Positions 5,925 to 10,355 of a stretch of 10,355 bases of DNA are shown here, piece by piece; the first letter of the stretch is position 1, and every line of letters begins with the position of its first letter. Position numbers and translations under genes: made by a program. A model generated the notes under the pieces. That model was not told where the DNA came from. It did not search any database and worked only from the letters and a program-made list of their open reading frames with translations. The stretch covers positions 1 to 10,355 of the forward strand of contig QKGY01000327.1 in the NCBI GenBank assembly GCA_003250235.1, in the 5' to 3' direction. Source of the stretch: Desulfuromonadaceae bacterium. Its GTDB lineage: Bacteria; Desulfobacterota; Desulfuromonadia; Desulfuromonadales; SZUA-540.

Positions 5925-6464
5925 ATGGCCAGACTTAAAGGGATTTACCAGGCCGAGCTGGTTCCCCAGCTCATGAAGGACCTGCAACTTAAAAACGTGA
6001 TGGAAGTCCCCCGCATTGAAAAGGTCGTGATCAATATGGGCCTTGGGGAGGCTATTCAGAATATCAAGGTTTTGGAATCCGCCGTGGAAGAGCTCGGTCG
6101 TATTACCGGTCAGAAAGCGGTAATCACCAAGGCTAAAAAATCCATCGCCGGCTTCAAGCTTCGCGAGGGGATGCCCATTGGTTGCATGGTGACTTTGCGC
6201 CGGGAAAAAGCCTACGAGTTTCTGGACCGGCTTATCAATGTTGCCCTGCCGCGCGTTCGCGATTTCAAAGGGGTTTCTCCCAAGGCTTTTGATGGCCGGG
6301 GTAACTATACTTTGGGGATCAAAGAACAGTTGATTTTTCCTGAGATTGATCTGGAGAAAATCGACAAGGTCAAGGGTCTTAATGTCACGATCGTGACCAC
6401 GGCTCGAAACGATGAAGAGGGCCGGGCACTTATGACCCAGCTTGGGATGCCCTTCAGGAAATAG
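5925..6464 (+). CDS. rplE: 50S ribosomal protein L5
   Basis: The 179-residue product matches the family. Motifs seen are VPRIEKVVINMGLGEA (about residues 28-43), the ITKAKKSIAGFKLREGMPIG segment (68-86), RVRDFKGVSPKAFDGRGNYTLGI (about 110-132), and a C-terminal MTQLGMPFRK. L5 binds 5S rRNA with L18 in the central protuberance and touches the P-site tRNA and S13. The SD GGAG (5914-5917) is 7 nt before the ATG. In E. coli the S8 repressor binds mRNA at the L24-L5 boundary. That gap is only 12 nt here, and I see no convincing S8-like stem. Confidence 0.98.
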   Translation: MARLKGIYQAELVPQLMKDLQLKNVMEVPRIEKVVINMGLGEAIQNIKVLESAVEELGRITGQKAVITKAKKSIAGFKLREGMPIGCMVTLRREKAYEFLDRLINVALPRVRDFKGVSPKAFDGRGNYTLGIKEQLIFPEIDLEKIDKVKGLNVTIVTTARNDEEGRALMTQLGMPFRK

Positions 6465-6488
6465 CATTTAAGGATAGCGGAGGTAACG

Positions 6489-6674
6489 GTGGCAAAAAAG
6501 TCGATGATGATAAAGGCCGCGCGGCCTAAAAAGTTCAAGGTGCGGGATTACAATCGCTGTCCCTTGTGCGGGCGTTCGCGCGGATACTATCGGAAATTTG
6601 ATATGTGCAGGATCTGCCTGCGCAAGCTGGCGCTGGACGGAAAGATCCCCGGCGTTGTTAAATCAAGCTGGTAA
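6489..6674 (+). CDS. rpsN: 30S ribosomal protein S14, short zinc-binding type
   Basis: The 61-residue product is the short (type Z) S14, not the roughly 100-residue form of E. coli. It carries Cys24-x2-Cys27 and Cys40-x2-Cys43 in RCPLCGRSRGYYRKFDMCRICLRK, and ends LALDGKIPGVVKSSW, both typical of this form. The four cysteines bind one zinc ion in known structures. S14 sits in the 30S head next to S3, S10 and S19. The start is GTG at 6489, with SD GGAGG (6479-6483) and a 5-nt spacer. This form depends on zinc; whether a zinc-free paralogue exists elsewhere cannot be judged from this window. Confidence 0.98.
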   Translation: MAKKSMMIKAARPKKFKVRDYNRCPLCGRSRGYYRKFDMCRICLRKLALDGKIPGVVKSSW

Positions 6675-6691
6675 TAAGAGGAGTTGCATCC

Positions 6692-7090
6692 ATGGCAATG
6701 ACTGATCCTATAGCAGATATGCTGACCCGTATTCGCAACGCGGGGATGGCAAAGCACCAGAAGGTGGACGTGCCCATGTCCAAGGTGAAGGTGGCGCTGG
6801 CCGAGGTGCTCAAGGATCTCGGCTATATCAAGAACTTCAAGACGGTTGCTGATGACAAGCAGGGCGTTCTGCGCATCTACCTGAAGTTTGATGACGAAAA
6901 TAAGCACGTGATCCATGAAATTAAGCGGATGTCTACTCCTGGACGTCGCGTATACGTGGGCAAGGATGATATCCCCGCCGTGAAAAATGGCCTCGGATGT
7001 GCTATCCTGTCGACCTCGAAAGGGTTGCTCCACGATGTGGCTGCGCGTGAGGCGCAGGTGGGTGGTGAGATTATTTGTACCGTCTGGTAA
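6692..7090 (+). CDS. rpsH: 30S ribosomal protein S8
   Basis: The 132-residue product starts MAMTDPIADMLTRIRNAG and ends with the S8 signature GLGCAILSTSKGLLHDVAARE (about residues 100-120) and GGEIICTVW. S8 is a primary binder of the 16S central domain. In E. coli it is also the translational repressor of the spc operon. The ATG at 6692 follows AGAGGAG (6677-6683) by 8 nt. The ATG at 6698 is less well spaced and would lose the family's MAMTDP start. The gene lies 17 nt after rpsN and 26 nt before rplF. Confidence 0.98.
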   Translation: MAMTDPIADMLTRIRNAGMAKHQKVDVPMSKVKVALAEVLKDLGYIKNFKTVADDKQGVLRIYLKFDDENKHVIHEIKRMSTPGRRVYVGKDDIPAVKNGLGCAILSTSKGLLHDVAAREAQVGGEIICTVW

Positions 7091-7116
7091 GGGTTACGGC
7101 TTAAGGAGTGTAGAGG

Positions 7117-7656
7117 ATGTCTAGAATAGGTAAAAAACCCATCACCATCCCTTCCGGGGTTGAGGTGGCTCTGTCGGGCACTAGCGTGAGCGTGAAAGGG
7201 CCCAAGGGCAAGCTGCAGAGTTCCATCAGCCATGGTGTGGACGTCAAGGTCGATGCCGGCCATGTTCACGTTTCCCGTTCCGGCGAAGGAAAACAGGCCG
7301 GAGCCCTTCAGGGTCTGACACGGACCCTGATTTCCAACATGGTTGACGGTGTGACCAAAGGTTTTGAGCGTGTCCTGGAAATAAACGGCGTTGGTTACCG
7401 TGCCGAATTGAAGGGGAAAGTGCTGAGTCTTGCTCTTGGATATTCGCATCCGGTCGAATATCCTCTTCCCGAGGGAATCACCGTGGAAGTGGAAAAGCAG
7501 ACCAAGGTGACGGTAAAAGGCATCGATAAGCAGCTCGTAGGAGCTACTGCTGCCAAGATCCGTTCCTTCCGCGGACCTGAGCCCTATAAAGGCAAAGGAA
7601 TCAAGTACGCCGATGAGCGGATTCTGCGTAAAGCGGGTAAGACCGGTAAAAAATAA
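7117..7656 (+). CDS. rplF: 50S ribosomal protein L6
   Basis: The 179-residue product starts MSRIGKKPITIPSGVEV and contains two tandem L6 folds (about residues 10-82 and 83-170). The C-terminal family signature GPEPYKGKGIKYADE occupies residues 153-167. L6 binds helix 97 of 23S rRNA near the factor-binding stalk base and sarcin-ricin loop and is needed for late 50S assembly. The ATG follows AAGGAG (7103-7108) by 8 nt. The C-terminal tail is lysine-rich. Nothing unusual was seen. Confidence 0.98.
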   Translation: MSRIGKKPITIPSGVEVALSGTSVSVKGPKGKLQSSISHGVDVKVDAGHVHVSRSGEGKQAGALQGLTRTLISNMVDGVTKGFERVLEINGVGYRAELKGKVLSLALGYSHPVEYPLPEGITVEVEKQTKVTVKGIDKQLVGATAAKIRSFRGPEPYKGKGIKYADERILRKAGKTGKK

Positions 7657-7682
7657 TTGATTACAGGTCAAGGAGAAAGACT

Positions 7683-8051
7683 GTGAGCATCGCAAAAGAA
7701 AGGGCTCTGGCACGGGTTAAGCGCAAGGTGCGTGTACGTCAGAAAGTTCGTGGGACGGCTGATCGCCCGCGTCTTTGTGTTTTCCGCAGTGCCAAACACA
7801 TTTACGCCCAGATTATTGAGGATACCAGCGGAACGACTCTCGCTGCTGCCGGGACTGTCAACAAGGGTCTTGTTGATGCAGGAACCTGCAGTGGAAACGT
7901 GGAATCGGCAAAGGCTGTGGGCAGGGCCATCGCCAAGATGGCTCTTGAGAAAAACATCAAGCAAGTTGTATTTGACCGTAATGGCTTTTTGTATCATGGC
8001 CGTGTCAAAGCTCTTGCCGAGGCGGCCCGTGAATCCGGTCTGTCTTTTTAG
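7683..8051 (+). CDS. rplR: 50S ribosomal protein L18
   Basis: The 122-residue product has a basic N-terminus (RALARVKRKVRVRQKVRG), then RPRLCVFRSAKHIYAQIIED (about residues 28-47), and the C-terminal signature VVFDRNGFLYHGRVKALAEAAR (about 95-116). L18 binds 5S rRNA and works with L5 to place it in the central protuberance. The start is GTG at 7683, with SD AAGGAG (7670-7675) and a 7-nt spacer. It ends 16 nt before the preferred rpsE start. Confidence 0.98.
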   Translation: MSIAKERALARVKRKVRVRQKVRGTADRPRLCVFRSAKHIYAQIIEDTSGTTLAAAGTVNKGLVDAGTCSGNVESAKAVGRAIAKMALEKNIKQVVFDRNGFLYHGRVKALAEAARESGLSF

Positions 8052-8054
8052 GTA

Positions 8055-8061
8055 AAGGAGG
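8055..8061 (+). promoter_or_regulatory. Shine-Dalgarno site deciding the rpsE start
   Basis: AAGGAGG at 8055-8061 ends directly against the ATG at 8062, leaving no room for initiation there. It is 6 nt before the in-frame TTG at 8068. The TTG is therefore the likely start of rpsE. Confidence 0.75.
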
Positions 8062-8067
8062 ATGTCT

Positions 8068-8559
8068 TTGCATCGCATCGATCCCAATGAGCTGAATCTG
8101 ACCGACAGGGTCATTCATATCAACCGTTGCGCCAAGGTCGTCAAAGGGGGCCGCCGTTTCAGCTTCTCCGCCCTGGTTGTTGTTGGCGATGGACAAGGTT
8201 ATGTCGGTTATGGACTGGGCAAGGCCAAGGAAGTTCCCGAGGCCATTCGTAAAGGGGTGGAACAGGCTAAAAAATCCCTGATTCGCGTACCGCTGAAAGA
8301 GCGTACCATCCCTTTCGATATTATCGGTAAGTTTGGTGCCGGTAAGGTCCTTTTGAGACCCGCTTCCCAAGGTACTGGTGTTATCGCCGGTGGTGCTGCC
8401 CGTGCTGTCCTGGAGGTTGCCGGCGTCGGCGACATCCTTTCGAAGTGCCTGGGCTCCAACAACCCGCATAACGTGGTCAAGGCGACCTTTAATGCTTTGG
8501 AGCAGTTGAAGAGTGCGGAAGAAATTCTGCAACGCCGTGGCGTTACCACTGCCGAGTAA
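8068..8559 (+). CDS. rpsE: 30S ribosomal protein S5
   Basis: From TTG 8068 the product is 163 residues, beginning MHRIDPNELNLTDRVIHINR. An N-terminal double-stranded RNA-binding-like domain holds KVVKGGRRFSFSALVVVGDG (about residues 23-42), including the spectinomycin-site loop with KGG (26-28) intact. The C-terminal S5 domain has GTGVIAGGAARAVLEVAGVGDIL and SNNPHNVVKATFNAL. S5 lies at the mRNA entry channel with S3 and S4 and affects accuracy. A start at ATG 8062 would add Met-Ser, but the strong SD abuts that codon; spacing favours TTG 8068. If the ATG is used, the protein is 165 residues. Confidence 0.95.
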   Translation: MHRIDPNELNLTDRVIHINRCAKVVKGGRRFSFSALVVVGDGQGYVGYGLGKAKEVPEAIRKGVEQAKKSLIRVPLKERTIPFDIIGKFGAGKVLLRPASQGTGVIAGGAARAVLEVAGVGDILSKCLGSNNPHNVVKATFNALEQLKSAEEILQRRGVTTAE

Positions 8560-8568
8560 GGTTTAGAT

Positions 8569-8574
8569 GAGGAG
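8569..8574 (+). promoter_or_regulatory. Shine-Dalgarno site deciding the rpmD start
   Basis: GAGGAG at 8569-8574 is 7 nt before the ATG at 8582. The in-frame ATG at 8567 overlaps it and the ATG at 8576 is only 1 nt away, so both are poor starts. The site selects 8582. Confidence 0.8.
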
Positions 8575-8581
8575 AATGGCA

Positions 8582-8761
8582 ATGGCCGCAGAAATTAAAG
8601 TGACCCTCAAGAAGAGCGGAATTGGCCGTAAGGCCTATTTCACCCGCGTACTTAAAGGCCTCGGGTTGACCCGGTTGCATCAAACTGTTGTTCTCAAGGA
8701 TACCCCTGAGATTCGCGGTATGATCAACAAGGTTGCCCACATGGTCTTGGTCGAAGAGTGA
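8582..8761 (+). CDS. rpmD: 50S ribosomal protein L30
   Basis: From the ATG at 8582 the product is 59 residues, close to the usual 58-60 for bacterial L30. It shows the single-domain ferredoxin-like fold pattern: an IKVTLKKSGIGRK strand, then VLKGLGLTRLHQTVVLKDTPEIRGMINKVAHMV. L30 binds 23S rRNA near the 5S rRNA. It is not universal in bacteria. Starts at 8567 or 8576 would add MRRMA or MA and clash with the SD. It lies between rpsE and rplO, as in E. coli. Confidence 0.97.
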   Translation: MAAEIKVTLKKSGIGRKAYFTRVLKGLGLTRLHQTVVLKDTPEIRGMINKVAHMVLVEE

Positions 8762-8781
8762 TTGAATAAGGAAGAATAAAT

Positions 8782-9222
8782 ATGGATCTGAGCAATCTGC
8801 AACCGGCCTACGGTTCAACAAAAAACAGGAAACGCCTTGGTCGTGGACCTGGTTCCGGGACGGGTAAGACCGCCGGTAAAGGGCACAAAGGGCAGAAAGC
8901 ACGCTCCGGTGGCAGCGTCAAGCCCGGTTTTGAAGGCGGTCAGATGCCTCTGCAGCGTCGTCTTCCCAAGCGTGGTTTCCGTTCGCTGAACAAGAAAGTT
9001 TATGCTTTGGTCAATCTGCGTGACCTCGATGCTTTTGATGCAGGTAGCGTAGTTGATCTCGAGGCCTTTGGTAAGGCCCGGCTGGTAACCGACATCTGTG
9101 ACGGGATCAAAGTCCTCGGGGATGGTGAAATCACCAAGGCCCTGACTGTGAAAGCTCACAAATTCAGCAAGTCGGCCATCGAAAAAATCGAAGCGGCTGG
9201 CGGCAAAGCCGAGGTTATTTAA
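8782..9222 (+). CDS. rplO: 50S ribosomal protein L15
   Basis: The 146-residue product has the glycine- and lysine-rich N-terminal extension RLGRGPGSGTGKTAGKGHKGQKARSG (about residues 18-43), which threads into 23S rRNA, then GFEGGQMPLQRRLPKRGF (about 50-67) and the globular C-terminal domain ending KIEAAGGKAEVI. L15 is a late-assembling 50S protein. The ATG follows the moderate SD AAGGA (8768-8772) by 9 nt. The stop TAA (9220-9222) is separated from the secY TTG start by a single base. Confidence 0.98.
   Translation: MDLSNLQPAYGSTKNRKRLGRGPGSGTGKTAGKGHKGQKARSGGSVKPGFEGGQMPLQRRLPKRGFRSLNKKVYALVNLRDLDAFDAGSVVDLEAFGKARLVTDICDGIKVLGDGEITKALTVKAHKFSKSAIEKIEAAGGKAEVI
9211..9214 (+). promoter_or_regulatory. 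Probable weak Shine-Dalgarno for secY inside rplO
   Basis: GAGG lies in the last codons of rplO, 9 nt before the TTG at 9224. It is the only SD-like site near the secY start. With a TTG start this is a weak initiation region, consistent with secY depending on translation of rplO and being made at a lower level. Confidence 0.5.
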
Positions 9223-9223
9223 A

Positions 9224-10355
9224 TTGATATCCAGCATCCAGAACATCTTCAATATTCCTGAATTAAGAAGACGAATTCTATTCACCCTTGGAATGCTGGC
9301 TGTTTACCGTGTCGGCTGCCATGTGCCGACACCCGGGGTGGATGCACAGGTTCTGGCTAAGTTTTTTGAAGGGACTCAAGGGACCCTGCTTGGCCTAGTC
9401 AGTGCCTTTACCGGTGGGGCGTTGCAGAGGATGACGGTTTTTGCCCTGGGCATTATGCCGTATATCAGCGCTTCTATTATTCTGCAGTTACTTACGGTCG
9501 TTTTTGAGCCTGTGGAGCGCCTGTCAAAAGAAGGCGAACAGGGACGCAAGACCATCACCAAGTGGACCCGTTACGGTACGGTCGTTCTTTCCGTTATTCA
9601 GGGGGCCGGCATTGCTGTTGGCCTCCAGACCATGCGTGGCCCCGCAGGCGAATACGTCGTTCCTGACCAGGGGATCGGCTTTGTTCTTCTGACGATCATC
9701 ACACTGACGGCGGGTACGGCGTTCATTATGTGGCTCGGGGAGCAGATTACCGAGCGCGGTATCGGCAATGGCATCTCGCTGATCATTTTTGCCGGTATTG
9801 TTGCCAATATGCCGTCTGCCATTGTGAACAGCATCCGCCTGTTTAAAACCGGCGCCTTGTCGCTCTTCATGGTTCTGATCATTATGATCGTCATGATCGC
9901 TGTTGTGGCTGCCATTATTTTTATGGAGCGTGGACAGCGCCGGGTGCCGATTCACTATGCCAAACGTGTTGTCGGCATGCGGAATTATGGTGGGCAGACA
10001 AGTCATCTGCCGCTGAAGGTTAACATGAGCGGGGTTATTCCGCCCATTTTTGCCAGCTCCATTATCATGTTCCCGGCAACGGTCGCTAACTTGGTGGATG
10101 TCCCCTGGGTGAAGACCATCGCCTCGATGATGACGCCGAGTCACTGGCTGTATAATGTTTTTTTCGTTGCATTTATCATTTTCTTCTGCTATTTCTACAC
10201 GGCTGTGACTTTCAACCCTGTGGATGTGGCAGATAATATCAAGAAGCAGGGGGGATATATCCCTGGGGTTCGTCCAGGGAAAGCCACTGCTGAGCATATT
10301 GCTATCGTTTTGAGCCGGATTACATTCGCCGGAGCCCTTTACGTATCGGCCGTAT
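9224..10355 (+). CDS. secY: Preprotein translocase subunit SecY, C-terminus outside window
   Basis: The frame from TTG 9224 stays open to the window end (377 codons plus one base) and starts MISSIQNIFNIPELRRRILF, the SecY N-terminus. Membrane segments appear at about residues 18-36, 68-93, 118-137, 149-172, 180-197, 212-233, 268-290, 307-327, and a ninth from about 358. The plug region follows segment 1, and GIMPYISASIILQLL lies in segment 2. The cytosolic loop with MERGQRRVPIHYAKR (about 234-248) and the next loop with FNPVDVADNIKKQGGYIPGVRPGKAT (about 330-355) are the known ribosome and SecA contact sites. SecY forms the inner-membrane protein-conducting channel with SecE and SecG. About 60 residues, including the end of segment 9 and segment 10, are missing only because the window ends. 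No internal start fits better; the nearest in-frame ATG (residue 24) falls inside segment 1. Confidence 0.97.
   Translation, partial: MISSIQNIFNIPELRRRILFTLGMLAVYRVGCHVPTPGVDAQVLAKFFEGTQGTLLGLVSAFTGGALQRMTVFALGIMPYISASIILQLLTVVFEPVERLSKEGEQGRKTITKWTRYGTVVLSVIQGAGIAVGLQTMRGPAGEYVVPDQGIGFVLLTIITLTAGTAFIMWLGEQITERGIGNGISLIIFAGIVANMPSAIVNSIRLFKTGALSLFMVLIIMIVMIAVVAAIIFMERGQRRVPIHYAKRVVGMRNYGGQTSHLPLKVNMSGVIPPIFASSIIMFPATVANLVDVPWVKTIASMMTPSHWLYNVFFVAFIIFFCYFYTAVTFNPVDVADNIKKQGGYIPGVRPGKATAEHIAIVLSRITFAGALYVSAV

Noticed and set aside
5556..6467. 303-codon - strand frame opposite rplX and rplE
   Set aside because: Shadow of certain genes; no SD-led start and no recognisable domain.
9524..10297. 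257-codon - strand frame, rich in His and Asn, opposite secY
   Set aside because: It opposes the clear SecY frame. The composition (His, Asn, Asp, Arg) is what reversing hydrophobic codons (Ile, Val, Phe, Met) produces.
1..10355. Search for a novel system, mobile element, CRISPR array or foreign insertion
   Set aside because: Every gene is a standard member of the str-S10-spc cluster in standard order. No gap is large enough to hide an insertion, and I saw no repeats beyond short chance ones.

Overview
This window is a dense, one-directional ribosomal-protein gene cluster: the end of the str operon (3' end of tuf), a complete S10 operon, and the spc operon up to an incomplete secY. All 23 genes lie on the + strand. 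The largest gap is about 35 nt, so no stretch longer than 300 bases lacks a gene. I see no mobile element, CRISPR array, tRNA or rRNA gene, or convincing promoter or terminator.

Organism: a Gram-negative-type bacterium of intermediate GC (my estimate is a little over 50%). The gene order, the short zinc-binding S14, the zinc-ribbon L24 and the general flavour of the proteins suggest a deltaproteobacterium of the Desulfuromonadales/Geobacterales type (Geobacter, Pelobacter or Desulfuromonas relatives). This is recognition from memory and no alignment was run.

Layout: 1-144 end of tuf (EF-Tu domain III). 160-5178 S10 operon: rpsJ, rplC, rplD, rplW, rplB, rpsS, rplV, rpsC, rplP, rpmC, rpsQ. 5191-9222 spc operon: rplN, rplX, rplE, rpsN, rpsH, rplF, rplR, rpsE, rpmD, rplO. 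9224 to the window end: secY without its C-terminus. The tuf-rpsJ gap is 15 nt and the rpsQ-rplN gap is 12 nt, so the three classical operons look like one transcription unit here. Nearly every gene has a good Shine-Dalgarno (SD) sequence at normal spacing. Six of the 22 visible starts are not ATG: GTG for rpsS, rpsN and rplR, and TTG for rpsC, rpsE and secY. Four starts are best placed downstream of the longest possible frame, on SD spacing and family N-terminus: rpmC 4702, rpsQ 4912, rpsE 8068 and rpmD 8582.

The genes work together: the proteins build the 30S head (S3, S10, S14, S19), the 30S body (S5, S8, S17), the 50S tunnel wall and exit (L3, L4, L22, L23, L24, L29), the 50S peptidyl-transferase surroundings and stalk base (L2, L6, L14, L16) and the central protuberance (L5, L18, L30). 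SecY is the membrane channel that receives nascent chains at the exit.

I found no previously undescribed system. The points worth a look are modest: the missing S10 leader, a small hairpin just inside rpsJ, strong SDs paired with weak start codons, gene overlaps, and the zinc forms of S14 and L24.
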